From: Clostridiales bacterium
GTDB taxonomy: Bacteria > Bacillota > Clostridia > Peptostreptococcales > Anaerovoracaceae
Direction: 5' to 3'
Assembly (NCBI GenBank): GCA_015058215.1
Contig: SVCU01000008.1
Coordinates: forward strand, 1-64,000
Length of the DNA stretch: 64,000 nucleotides
Shown here one piece after another: positions 15,122-24,050 of this stretch (position 1 is the first letter of the stretch; each line of letters opens with the position of its first letter). Below the pieces are notes generated by a model. That model was not told the DNA's origin. It was given only the letters and a program-made list of their open reading frames with translations, and searched no databases. The position numbers and the translations under genes were made by a program.

Positions 15122-16951
15122 ATGGAAAAAGTACAGGCTGTGGATCGAAGAGAACTGGCCGCGGCATATGCGGCCTCTGCAGGAAAGGTTTTGCTGCTGG
15201 CCGCCACGGTGTTTCTTTCCGGACGCTTCGCCGGACTCTACGAAATGGGCGGATGCGCCGCCGCCCTGGCGGCAGCGCTGATGGAAAAGCCCAGGGCCGG
15301 GCTGCCCCTTCTGGGAGCCCTGGCCCTGGGCATCCTCTCTGCGGGCAGCGGGGCGGATCTCTGGTTTGCGCCCGCTGCGCCGCAGCTTTTGCTGCTGGTA
15401 CAGGCCGGCCTCAGCGGCGGTCTGTTTTTTGCCTTGGGGAAGCGCCGGGCCGGCCTTCTGTTCCAGGTGGGGCTTTCGGCAGCGGCAGCTCTTTCCGTGC
15501 AGATCCTGTACCGGCTTTTGACCCGCACCATGACCCATTACGGCTTTCAGGATTCGCTCCTCTTGGTCCTGGAGCTTCTGGTGTTTACCTGTGCCTTTCG
15601 GCCCTTTTTCCGGGACAAGCCGCAGGAACTCTCATCCTCTTCCTCCATTGAGGCCCTGGTGTCCTTCACCCTTGTGGTGATGACCGCCAGTGCCGGAGTG
15701 GGCGTGCCGCTGCTGCAGCTGTTTTCCCTGCAGCGGCTGGCCGCCTCCTTCCTGGCACTGCTCATCGGCCACAGGACAGGCCCCATGGAAGGGGCAACGG
15801 CGGGGCTGCTTTCCGGCATTTTTATTTGCTTCGTAACGGGCGGTACCCCGGCCCAGGCCGGGATCCTGGGCGCGGCAGGTCTTGCCGCCGGCATCTGCAA
15901 GGGGCAGAGCCGCCGGGTCACCGCCATTTGCTACATATTGATGATCCTGCTGTTCAGCCTGATCCGGGGAAGTCTGCAGACGTATTTCGCCATCTACGAG
16001 CCTCTGGCCGCCGCTCTGCTCTTTTCCTTCCTGCCGGTGCAGTTCATGGAAAAGACAGCTGCCTGTTTTGCCGCCGGAGCCGGGAGTGAGACCTATTACG
16101 AGCAGAAAACCAAGCAGCACGTCCGGAAAACGCTGAAGAACTACGGGAATACGCTGGAACTTCTGGCCCGGAATTGCTACGACCCGGAGCACCCGAACCC
16201 GGCCCGGGATATTCTGAGCCTGCAGTTCCGCGGCCTGGCCGCCGCGCTGGACCAGCTCTCCGATGAGGTGGCCGGCATCCTGCCGCCGAAGCCGGTGCCA
16301 AAGGCCCGCTACCGGACCCGGGTGGGGGTGGCCACATACGCAAAGGAAGGAAACATCTGCGGCGACAGCTATCTCTGCACGGAATTCAAGGGCAACCAGC
16401 TTTTCCTGGGGCTCAGCGACGGTATGGGGAAGGGCCTTATGGCAGCCCGGGAGAGTGCCTTTACCGTGAACGCCCTTCACAGCCTGATGGAGGCGGGCTT
16501 CGATGCGGAACTCTCTCTGCGCATCATCAATTCGGTGCTGCTGCTCCGCTCCGACGATGAGATCTTCTCCACGGTGGATCTGGGCCTTCTGAACCTGGCC
16601 ACCGGCCGGTTCCGCCTGTTCAAGATCGGGGCTGCCGCCACCTATGTGAAACGGGGCGACCGGGTGAAAACCATCGGCCTGGCAGGCCTTCCCATGGGGA
16701 TCCTGCGCCGCATTTCCATGGACAGTGTGCAGATGGTACTGAAGCCCGGCGATCTTCTGGTGATGGTTTCCGACGGCATCACGGAAGCGGTACGGGGGAA
16801 GGACGGCCCCCAGTGGGTGGAAGAAGCCCTGGGTTCCATCCGCTCCCGCAATCCCCAGACCGTGGCGGACCTTTTGATCCGGCGGGCGGTGGAGCAATAC
16901 GGCCTGAAGGAAAAAGACGATATGACCGTCATTGCGGTGGAACTGATTTGA
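15122..16951 (+). CDS. spoIIE: Stage II sporulation protein E, PP2C-type phosphatase
   Basis: This 609-residue protein has a hydrophobic N-terminal half with about ten membrane helices (residues 20-320) and a PP2C phosphatase domain at about 390-609. Phosphatase metal-site aspartates are seen in GDSYL, LSDGMGKG, VSDGITEAV and KDDMTVIAV. SpoIIE dephosphorylates SpoIIAA to activate sigma-F in the forespore. Bacillus SpoIIE is about 820 residues, so the central region that binds FtsZ is much shorter here. The start at 15122 follows a GAAGGAG site. Its place upstream of tilS and ftsH matches Bacillus gene order, apart from inserted transporter genes. Confidence 0.92.
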   Translation: MEKVQAVDRRELAAAYAASAGKVLLLAATVFLSGRFAGLYEMGGCAAALAAALMEKPRAGLPLLGALALGILSAGSGADLWFAPAAPQLLLLVQAGLSGGLFFALGKRRAGLLFQVGLSAAAALSVQILYRLLTRTMTHYGFQDSLLLVLELLVFTCAFRPFFRDKPQELSSSSSIEALVSFTLVVMTASAGVGVPLLQLFSLQRLAASFLALLIGHRTGPMEGATAGLLSGIFICFVTGGTPAQAGILGAAGLAAGICKGQSRRVTAICYILMILLFSLIRGSLQTYFAIYEPLAAALLFSFLPVQFMEKTAACFAAGAGSETYYEQKTKQHVRKTLKNYGNTLELLARNCYDPEHPNPARDILSLQFRGLAAALDQLSDEVAGILPPKPVPKARYRTRVGVATYAKEGNICGDSYLCTEFKGNQLFLGLSDGMGKGLMAARESAFTVNALHSLMEAGFDAELSLRIINSVLLLRSDDEIFSTVDLGLLNLATGRFRLFKIGAAATYVKRGDRVKTIGLAGLPMGILRRISMDSVQMVLKPGDLLVMVSDGITEAVRGKDGPQWVEEALGSIRSRNPQTVADLLIRRAVEQYGLKEKDDMTVIAVELI

Positions 16952-16990
16952 CCCGATCTTTTTTCGGGCGGGAAATATTGAAAAAACAAC

Positions 16991-17028
16991 AAAAAGACCG
17001 CGAAATTTCCGAATTTCGCGGTCTTTTT
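16991..17028 (+). terminator. Rho-independent terminator after spoIIE
   Basis: AAAAAGACCGCGAAAT pairs with ATTTCGCGGTCTTTTT over a short loop, forming a strong stem with a T-run. It may act in both directions. Confidence 0.9.
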
Positions 17029-17030
17029 CC

Positions 17031-17059
17031 TTGCATAATCCGGCCGGATTTTGTAAACT
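17031..17059 (+). promoter_or_regulatory. Promoter of the NCS2 permease gene
   Basis: TTGCAT and TAAACT are 17 nt apart directly after the spoIIE terminator. The leader is only about 45 nt, too short for a purine riboswitch. Confidence 0.75.
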
Positions 17060-17109
17060 GGAACTGTATTTCTTATTCATCACTTCGTTAAAGGAGGAAA
17101 CTGAGCGTT

Positions 17110-18543
17110 ATGGAAAAAATCTTTAAGCTCAAAGAAAACGGCACCAATGTCCGTACAGAAGTGCTGGCCGGTCTTTCTACCTTCATGACCATGGCCTACA
17201 TCATCGCACTGAACCCCAACCTGCTGACCAACTTTGACACCGGTTCCCCGCTGTGGAACGGCGTTTTCCTGGCCACCGTCATCTCTTCCGGTATCGGCTG
17301 CCTGGTCATGGCATTCCTGGCCAATAAGCCCTTCGCCATGGCACCCGGCATGGGTCTGAACAGCTTCTTCGCCCTGGTCGTTGCCAACATCGCTACCATG
17401 ACCGGCATGGGCTACCTGGAATCCTTCCAGTCTGCTCTGGTGATCATTCTGATCGAAGGTATCGTGTTCATCCTGCTGTCCATCTTCAATGTTCGCGAAA
17501 AGATCGTGGACGCGATCCCCCTGGGCGTCCGCCTGGGCATCGGCCCCGCCATCGGCCTCATGCTGATGAACATCGGTCTGGGCTCCAACGTGGGCATCTA
17601 CGCAGAAGGCAACGGTTTCACCACCCCCTTCTATGTGATGCGCGATTTCTTCGGTGCTCTGACTCCCAGCGTCATTCAGGGCAACATGGGCGATGCCGGT
17701 TACACCCAGATGGTCCTGACCGTTATCACCATGTTCATCGGTCTGTTCGTGATCGTTGCACTGGACCACAAGAAGGTCAAGGGCTCCGTTCTGCTGGGCA
17801 TGCTGGCAGCTTCCGTCGTGTACTGGATCGGTTCTTTTGCCGTTCTGAACACCAACCCCTTTGCTTCCCTGGCAAACGCTTCCTTCCTGCCTCCTTTTGC
17901 TGATATGGCAGAAACCACCCTGTTCAAGCTGAACTTTGCCGGCTTCGCACAGATCGGCTGGTTCACCGTTATTACCCTGGTTATCACCTTCTGCGTCATC
18001 GATATGTTCGATACCATCGGCACCCTGGTAGGTACCGCAAGCCGCGCCGGTATGCTGGATGAAAAGGGCAACATGCCCAAGATGAAGGAAGCCCTGATGG
18101 CTGACGCTGTCGGCACCACCGTTGGTTCCGTAACCGGTACTTCCACCGTTACCACCTTCGTGGAATCCGCAGCCGGCGTGGAAGCAGGCGGCCGCACCGG
18201 TCTCACCGCACTGACCGTCGGTGTCATGTTCCTGCTGAGCATGTTCATCGCTCCCATCGCAGCCATCATCCCCGCAGCCGCTACTTCCGCTGCCCTGATC
18301 TACGTCGGTATCCTGATGCTGGGCAACCTGAAGAAGATCGATTTCGGCGATATGACCCAGCTGCTGCCCGTCTGCATCATGCTGCTGGCAATGCCCGTTT
18401 CCGGCTCCATCGGTCACGGCATCGGCCTGGCTCTGATCACCTACACCATCATGAAGATGGTTACCGGCAAGGCAAAGGAAGTTTCCGTACTGACCTATGT
18501 CCTGTCCCTGATCTTCCTGGTGAAGTTCTTCCTGGTGGCATAA
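17110..18543 (+). CDS. NCS2-family purine permease (guanine/hypoxanthine type)
   Basis: This 477-residue membrane protein of the nucleobase-cation symporter 2 family has about 13-14 helices. Family segments are TEVLAGLSTFMTMAYIIALNP near the start, ANKPFAMAPGMGLNSFFA, the central DMFDTIGTLVGTASRAG and GTSTVTTFVESAAGVEAGGR. These match the AzgA/PbuG branch that imports hypoxanthine, guanine or adenine with H+. The GGAGG site is about 12 nt from the ATG, longer than usual. The gene sits where purine salvage (hprT) is often found near tilS and ftsH, which fits purine uptake. A terminator follows. Confidence 0.92.
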   Translation: MEKIFKLKENGTNVRTEVLAGLSTFMTMAYIIALNPNLLTNFDTGSPLWNGVFLATVISSGIGCLVMAFLANKPFAMAPGMGLNSFFALVVANIATMTGMGYLESFQSALVIILIEGIVFILLSIFNVREKIVDAIPLGVRLGIGPAIGLMLMNIGLGSNVGIYAEGNGFTTPFYVMRDFFGALTPSVIQGNMGDAGYTQMVLTVITMFIGLFVIVALDHKKVKGSVLLGMLAASVVYWIGSFAVLNTNPFASLANASFLPPFADMAETTLFKLNFAGFAQIGWFTVITLVITFCVIDMFDTIGTLVGTASRAGMLDEKGNMPKMKEALMADAVGTTVGSVTGTSTVTTFVESAAGVEAGGRTGLTALTVGVMFLLSMFIAPIAAIIPAAATSAALIYVGILMLGNLKKIDFGDMTQLLPVCIMLLAMPVSGSIGHGIGLALITYTIMKMVTGKAKEVSVLTYVLSLIFLVKFFLVA

Positions 18544-18562
18544 AAAAAGCAATTTCTACTAC

Positions 18563-18597
18563 AAAAAGAGGCAGTCTGTATGGACTGCCTCTTTTTT
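18563..18597 (+). terminator. Rho-independent terminator after the NCS2 permease
   Basis: AAAAAGAGGCAGTC pairs with GACTGCCTCTTTTT, with a T-run at the end. Confidence 0.9.
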
Positions 18598-18630
18598 CGT
18601 GAAAAATACATTTAATTAAAGAAAAAGGGA

Positions 18631-18639
18631 TGTTATACT
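18631..18639 (+). promoter_or_regulatory. Extended -10 promoter for the heterodimeric ABC exporter
   Basis: TGTTATACT fits an extended -10 element. The -35 region at 18611-18616 (TTTAAT) is weak. Confidence 0.55.
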
Positions 18640-18714
18640 GTAAAGATAGAGTCTGCTCCCATGGGGCAGACAAGAGGTATTGGACCAAATAAAACAGAAT
18701 TTGGGAGAACGATT

Positions 18715-20442
18715 GTGATTAAAAAACTTGCAGTGTATCTGCGGGAATACCGGCTTCCCGCCATTCTGGCACCCATCACCATCATCGGGGAAGTGATCAT
18801 GGAGATCCTGATCCCCATGCTGATGGCACAGATCATCAACATTGGCCTGCCTGCCGGCGATATCGGGTATGTGGTCAAAACCGGCGGCCTCATGGTGCTT
18901 CTGGCACTGCTGAGCCTGGCCTTCGGTGCGCTTTCCGGACGGTTCGCTTCCGTGGCCGGTGCCGGTTTCGCCAAGAATCTGCGCAATGCTCTTTTCGGCA
19001 AGGTGCAGGATTTTTCCTTTGCCAACATCGATAAATTCAGCACCGCTTCGCTGATCACCCGTCTTACCACCGACGTGACCGGCGTGCAGAACACCCTGCA
19101 GATGATGCTGCGGATCATGTTCCGCGCCCCTGTGATGCTGATCTCCGCCGCCTTTATGGCCACCCGCATCAACGGCCGTCTGGCCCTGGTATTCGCCGTG
19201 GCAGGGCCCATCATCATTGCCGGTGCCGTGCTGGTGATGACCCAGGCCTTCCCCCGGTTCCAGGCCATGCTGAAGAAGTACGACCTTCTGAATGCCTCCA
19301 TACAGGAAAACCTGACCGCCATCCGGGTGGTGAAGGCGTTTGTGCGTACCGACCACGAAACCGAGAAATTCCGCAAGGCGGCCGACGATGTGCGCCGCGC
19401 CCAGATCCGCGCCGAAAAGGTGATGGTGTTCGCCATGCCCTGCATGCAGCTGGTGATGAACGGCTGTATGATCGCTGTCTGCTGGTTCGGCGGCCTCATG
19501 ATCATCGGTGAGGAAATGCTGGCCGGCGACCTGATGAGCTTCTTCACCTATGTGTCGCAGGTGCTTTCTTCCATTATGATGATCGCCATGATCTCCGTCA
19601 GCCTGGTGATGAGCCGTGCTTCCGCCTCCCGTATCATCGAAGTGCTGGAGGAACGCCCTGACGTGGCAGACCCCGCCGCACCTCTCACCGAAGTGGAAGA
19701 CGGCAGCGTGGTGTTCGATCACGTGAATTTCAGCTATGCCAAGGATCCGAACAATCTGATCCTGGAAGATGTTGTTCTGAATATCAAAGCCGGGGAAACC
19801 ATCGGCATCATCGGCGGCACCGGCTCCGCCAAGACCACTCTGGTGCAGCTGATCCCCCGTCTTTACGACGTGCTCTCCGGCAGCGTGCTGGTGGGCGGTC
19901 ATGACGTGCGGGAATACTCCATGGAAGCTCTCCGCGATTCCGTTGCCATGGTGCTGCAGAAGAACGTGCTCTTCAGCGGCTCCATCAAGGAAAACTTGCG
20001 CTGGGGCAAGGAAGATGCCACCGACGAAGAACTGATCGCCGTCTGCAAAACTGCGGATGCCCACGATTTCATCAGCAGCTTTCCCAACGGCTACGATACG
20101 GACCTGGGCCAGGGCGGTGTAAACCTGTCCGGCGGCCAGAAGCAGCGCCTCTGCATCGCGCGGGCTCTGCTGAAGGATCCGAAGATTTTGATCCTGGACG
20201 ACAGCACCAGCGCCGTGGATACCGCCACCGACAGCCGTATCCGGGCCGGGTTTGCCACCCGCTTCGGCCATGTGACCACCTTTATCATCGCCCAGCGGAT
20301 CGCTTCCGTGCAGGAAGCAGACCGCATTCTGGTGATGGATGACGGCAAGGTCAGCGACATCGGCACCCATGAGGAACTGCTGGCTCGCAGCGAGATCTAC
20401 CGCGAAGTGTACGAATCCCAGAGAAAGGGGGCTGAGGAATAA
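18715..20442 (+). CDS. ABC exporter half-transporter with degenerate ATP site (TM287-like)
   Basis: This 575-residue protein joins a six-helix exporter domain (residues 1-300) to an ATPase domain (about 330-575). Walker A is GGTGSAKTT and the signature is LSGGQKQR. The catalytic glutamate after Walker B is replaced by Asp (LILDDSTSAVD) and the H-loop histidine by Gln (IIAQRIASV). Such changes mark the degenerate partner of heterodimeric exporters. I chose the GTG at 18715 with GGGAG 7 nt upstream over an ATG at 18661 that has no site. The stop overlaps the next start (TAATG), so the two halves are co-translated. Confidence 0.88.
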   Translation: MIKKLAVYLREYRLPAILAPITIIGEVIMEILIPMLMAQIINIGLPAGDIGYVVKTGGLMVLLALLSLAFGALSGRFASVAGAGFAKNLRNALFGKVQDFSFANIDKFSTASLITRLTTDVTGVQNTLQMMLRIMFRAPVMLISAAFMATRINGRLALVFAVAGPIIIAGAVLVMTQAFPRFQAMLKKYDLLNASIQENLTAIRVVKAFVRTDHETEKFRKAADDVRRAQIRAEKVMVFAMPCMQLVMNGCMIAVCWFGGLMIIGEEMLAGDLMSFFTYVSQVLSSIMMIAMISVSLVMSRASASRIIEVLEERPDVADPAAPLTEVEDGSVVFDHVNFSYAKDPNNLILEDVVLNIKAGETIGIIGGTGSAKTTLVQLIPRLYDVLSGSVLVGGHDVREYSMEALRDSVAMVLQKNVLFSGSIKENLRWGKEDATDEELIAVCKTADAHDFISSFPNGYDTDLGQGGVNLSGGQKQRLCIARALLKDPKILILDDSTSAVDTATDSRIRAGFATRFGHVTTFIIAQRIASVQEADRILVMDDGKVSDIGTHEELLARSEIYREVYESQRKGAEE

Positions 20443-22424
20443 TGGCAGGACCCGGAAGAGGACCCAAAGGTCCCGTGCAGAAGCCCCAGGACGCGGGGAA
20501 AACCATCCGTCGCGTGTTCTCCTACATGGACGGGTACCAGAAGCAGATGGTTCTGATTTTGATCGGCCTTCTGCTGAACGCTGCCGCCGGTGTGGCGGGA
20601 GCCTATTTCCTGAAGCCTTTGATCAACAACTGCATCGTTCCCTATGTGGGACAGCAGAACCCCGATCTTTCCCAGTTCATTTCCACCCTGGGAGCGATGG
20701 CTTGCATTTATCTGGTAGGGGCCGCAGGCTCCTTCCTGTATAATCGTCTCATGATCAACGTGGCTACCGGTACGCTGTACCGCATTCGCACGGACCTGTT
20801 CACCAAAATGGAAAAGCTGCCCCTGCGGTACTTCGACAGCCATCCCCACGGCGAGCTGATGAGCCGATTCACAAACGATACCGACACCCTGCGGGAAATG
20901 ATCAGCAACGCGCTGCCCCACATGATCTCCTCCGTGGTTTCCGTGGTGGGTGTATTCACCATGATGCTGCTCCTGAGCCCCATCCTGACCGCCATCATCG
21001 TGATCATGCTGTTCCTGATGCTGAAGGTGGTCATGACCCTGGGCGGCAAGAGCGGTATGTATTTCAAAAAGCAGCAGGGGGCTCTGGGCAAGGTCAACGG
21101 CTACATCGAAGAAATGATCGAAGGCCAGAAGGTGGTCAAGGTTTTCTGCCATGAAGACAAGACCGTGGCCCATTTCCGCCGGATCAACGACGAACTTTGC
21201 GATGCGGCCACCAACGCGCACACCTTTGCCAGCATTCTGATGCCCATCATGGGCAATCTGTCCCATATGGTGTATGCCCTGATCGCCGCCGCAGGCGGCG
21301 GCATCGCCATCGCCTTCCCGGCTCTGATGGACCTGGGTACCATCGCTGCCTTCCTGCAGTACACCCGGTCCTTCTACCAGCCCATCACCCAGATCTCGCA
21401 GCTGTTCAACTCCATCCTGACCGCCCTGGCCGGTGCGGAACGGATCTTCGGCCTCATCGATCAGGAACCGGAACTGGACGAAGGCAAGGTCACTCTGGTC
21501 TACGCGGAAAAGGTCCTGGACGAAGCGGGGAGGGAAGCGGCCGGTGAAAACGGGCTGCCTCTGCTGAAGGAAAGCAGCGCACGCACCGGTCTCTGGGCCT
21601 GGAAGGTACCTGCCGGTACCGCCGCAGCTTTGGAAGCCGGGGGGATTTCCCTTGCGGGAAGCCCTGCCGCCGGCGGTCTTCTGGTGCAGGTGCGGGGCGA
21701 CGTGCGCTTCGCGGATGTGACCTTCAGCTACGACGGCAAGAAGACCGTTCTCCACGACGTCTCCCTGTACGCCAAACCGGGCCAGAAGATCGCTTTCGTC
21801 GGCTCCACCGGCGCCGGGAAGACCACCATCACCAACCTGATCAACCGGTTCTACGATGTGGACGAAGGGGCCATCACCTACGACGGTATCCCTGTGAAAG
21901 AGATCCGGAAGGACGATCTGCGGCGGTCTTTGGCCATGGTACTGCAGGATACCCATCTGTTCACCGGTACCGTCAAAGAAAATATCCGCTACGGCAAGCT
22001 GGATGCCACCGACGAAGAAATCGTGCGGGCCGCCAAGCTGGCCAACGCGCACTGGTTCATTCAACATCTGCCTCAGGGTTACGATACGGTGCTCACCGCC
22101 GACGGGGCCAACCTGTCCCAGGGACAGCGGCAGCTTCTGGCCATTGCAAGAGCTGCGGTGGCCGACCCGCCGGTACTGATCCTGGACGAAGCCACCAGTT
22201 CCATTGACACCCGTACGGAAGCCCTGATCGAAAAGGGCATGGACAGCCTGATGGAAGGCAGAACCGTGTTCGTCATCGCCCACAGACTGTCCACCGTCCG
22301 AAACTCCAATGCCATCATGGTGCTGGAGCATGGCCGCATCATCGAACGGGGCGACCACGACGATCTGCTGCAGCAGAAGGGCAAATATTACCAACTCTAC
22401 ACCGGCATGTTTGAACTGTCCTAA
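20442..22424 (+). CDS. ABC exporter half-transporter with canonical ATP site (TM288-like)
   Basis: This 660-residue partner of the preceding gene has a six-helix exporter domain (about 30-330) and a complete ATPase domain (about 420-660): Walker A GSTGAGKTT, signature LSQGQRQ, Walker B LILDEATSSID and H-loop AHRLSTV. LSQGQ is typical of the canonical half in heterodimers. An unusual linker of about 55 residues (near 365-420), rich in Ala and Gly, separates the two domains and has no counterpart in most relatives. The proteins likely export drugs or lipids; the substrate is unknown. Confidence 0.92.
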   Translation: MAGPGRGPKGPVQKPQDAGKTIRRVFSYMDGYQKQMVLILIGLLLNAAAGVAGAYFLKPLINNCIVPYVGQQNPDLSQFISTLGAMACIYLVGAAGSFLYNRLMINVATGTLYRIRTDLFTKMEKLPLRYFDSHPHGELMSRFTNDTDTLREMISNALPHMISSVVSVVGVFTMMLLLSPILTAIIVIMLFLMLKVVMTLGGKSGMYFKKQQGALGKVNGYIEEMIEGQKVVKVFCHEDKTVAHFRRINDELCDAATNAHTFASILMPIMGNLSHMVYALIAAAGGGIAIAFPALMDLGTIAAFLQYTRSFYQPITQISQLFNSILTALAGAERIFGLIDQEPELDEGKVTLVYAEKVLDEAGREAAGENGLPLLKESSARTGLWAWKVPAGTAAALEAGGISLAGSPAAGGLLVQVRGDVRFADVTFSYDGKKTVLHDVSLYAKPGQKIAFVGSTGAGKTTITNLINRFYDVDEGAITYDGIPVKEIRKDDLRRSLAMVLQDTHLFTGTVKENIRYGKLDATDEEIVRAAKLANAHWFIQHLPQGYDTVLTADGANLSQGQRQLLAIARAAVADPPVLILDEATSSIDTRTEALIEKGMDSLMEGRTVFVIAHRLSTVRNSNAIMVLEHGRIIERGDHDDLLQQKGKYYQLYTGMFELS

Positions 22425-22441
22425 AAAATAGGAAGAAGACT

Positions 22442-23941
22442 ATGGAAAAAAGTTTGGAACAACTGAAAAACGCCATTCGGGAAAGCGGCTGCTTTTCTGC
22501 AGGTGACCGGGTGGCCGTCGCGTTCAGCGGCGGTGCCGATTCCCTGTGCCTGCTTTATGGTCTTCTGGCCCTGCGGGAGGAACTGAACCTGGACCTGCGG
22601 GCCTTTCATGTGAATCACGGACTCCGGGGAGCGGAGTCCGATGGAGATGCGGCGGCAGCGGAAGAACTGTGCCGCCGCCTTGGCGTGCCCTGCTGCGTGG
22701 TCACTGTGGACGCGGCCGGGTACGCAGCCGAAGCGGGCTGCAGCGTGGAAACGGCAGCCCGCCTCCTGCGCTACGAAGCCCTGGACCGGCTCTGCCGGGA
22801 GGAAGGGGGCTTCAAACTGGCCGCAGCCCACAATAAGAGCGACCTGGCGGAAACGGTGCTGATGCGGATCCTGCGGGGGACCGGCCCGGACGGACTGGCT
22901 CCCATGGAAGCTGTAGGTACTGTGCCCGGCGGCAGCAGCGTTTTGTGCCGCCCTCTGCTGTCCCTCAGCGGGAGCCGTCTCAGGGAACTCTGCGGAGAAC
23001 TGGGCCTGCAGCCCAGAGAGGACTCCACCAACGGCGAGACCGCCTATCTGCGAAACAAGGTGCGTCTGCAGCTGTTACCTCTTTTGAAAGAAGAATACAA
23101 TCGCAATATAGAAGATGCGCTGGTGCGCCTCAGCACCATTGCGGCGGAAGACCGCTTCTTCCTGGCAAAGCTTACGGAAGAAGCGCTGGAACGGGCCGCC
23201 AAGCCGGCGATCCGGCGGCCCGCAGAAGGCGCCGCCCCCGAATCCGAAGGCGGCGCCGCCGGCTCCGCCTCCGCGCTTTCCGGCGGAGCCCTGCCCCTTT
23301 CCCGCATCCATTTGAACTCTTTGGACCCCGCTCTGGAAAAACGGGCCCTGGCAGAGGGCCTGCGCCGTCTGGGCATGGTGCAGGATCTTACGGAGGCCCA
23401 CCTGGCCGCTGCCTGCCGCCTCATTGCGGGGGAAGCCGCCTCCGGCGAATTGGAACTGCCCGGCGGTTTCGGTTTACGTCTTGTTTATGATACCGTGTTA
23501 CTGTACGTAAAGACAGAAGATCCCTTCTGTCTGAAAGAAGGCTCTCTGACGGTGAACACCTTCACCCGGGAGCAGTGGGAGGTCTTTTGCCGAACCCGGG
23601 AAGCAGCGGCTTCTTCCGGCCCGGCGGAGCAGCCCGCGCCTCTCTGCGCCTGGTTCGATCTGGACCGGCTGCTGCAGCAGGCTTCGGCCGATGCCGCAGA
23701 CCTTTCCGGACTTCTGCAGCTCCGCACCCGTCGCCCCGGCGACCGCATCGCCCTGAAACAGGGCAGCCAGAAGCTGCAGGATGCTTTGGTCAATGCCAAA
23801 GTGCCCAAGGCCGCACGGGACACCCTGCCCCTGGTGGCGCTGGGAAGCCAGATCCTCTGGATCCCCGGCCTGCGCCGCAGCGGTGCCTTCTCTGTTACAG
23901 ACGAAACCACGAAGATTCTTTACCTTGAATATAAAGCGTGA
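22442..23941 (+). CDS. tilS: tRNA(Ile)-lysidine synthase
   Basis: This 499-residue enzyme modifies C34 of the CAU-anticodon isoleucine tRNA to lysidine, which changes both codon reading and charging. The N-terminal PP-loop SGGADS is at residues 29-34, followed by HVNHGLRGAESDGD and NKSDLAETVLMRILRG. The substrate-binding and C-terminal domains follow (TRRPGDRI near 430, KVPKAARDTLPLV near 450). Residues of about 255-285 form an Ala/Gly/Pro/Glu-rich insertion encoded by a dispersed hairpin element. The gene lies 17 bp after the ABC exporter. A hprT gene, often between tilS and ftsH, is absent. Confidence 0.95.
   Translation: MEKSLEQLKNAIRESGCFSAGDRVAVAFSGGADSLCLLYGLLALREELNLDLRAFHVNHGLRGAESDGDAAAAEELCRRLGVPCCVVTVDAAGYAAEAGCSVETAARLLRYEALDRLCREEGGFKLAAAHNKSDLAETVLMRILRGTGPDGLAPMEAVGTVPGGSSVLCRPLLSLSGSRLRELCGELGLQPREDSTNGETAYLRNKVRLQLLPLLKEEYNRNIEDALVRLSTIAAEDRFFLAKLTEEALERAAKPAIRRPAEGAAPESEGGAAGSASALSGGALPLSRIHLNSLDPALEKRALAEGLRRLGMVQDLTEAHLAAACRLIAGEAASGELELPGGFGLRLVYDTVLLYVKTEDPFCLKEGSLTVNTFTREQWEVFCRTREAAASSGPAEQPAPLCAWFDLDRLLQQASADAADLSGLLQLRTRRPGDRIALKQGSQKLQDALVNAKVPKAARDTLPLVALGSQILWIPGLRRSGAFSVTDETTKILYLEYKA
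23228..23257. repeat. Dispersed hairpin element, copy F (in frame in tilS)
   Basis: Perfect 9 bp arms GGCGCCGCC and GGCGGCGCC enclose the 12 nt centre CCCGAATCCGAA. The arms equal those of copy D. It encodes a low-complexity segment between TilS domains. Confidence 0.8.
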
Positions 23942-23953
23942 TTGTGGTAAACT
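23925..23953 (+). promoter_or_regulatory. Promoter of ftsH
   Basis: TTGAAT and TAAACT are separated by 17 nt, overlapping the end of tilS. Confidence 0.65.
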
Positions 23954-24050
23954 AATCCGTAAGCTTGCGCCCTTTTTGCAGGCCATCGGTGTTTAACCCT
24001 GTTCGCAGACCATCTGCGGCACAGTCATTACGAATAGGAGGAACGAATCC

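Noticed and set aside
22618-22640. Perfect 9 bp inverted repeat with 5 nt loop in tilS
   Set aside because: It encodes the conserved HGLRGAESDGD motif, so the repeat is explained by protein constraint and codon choice. The loop length also differs from the dispersed family.
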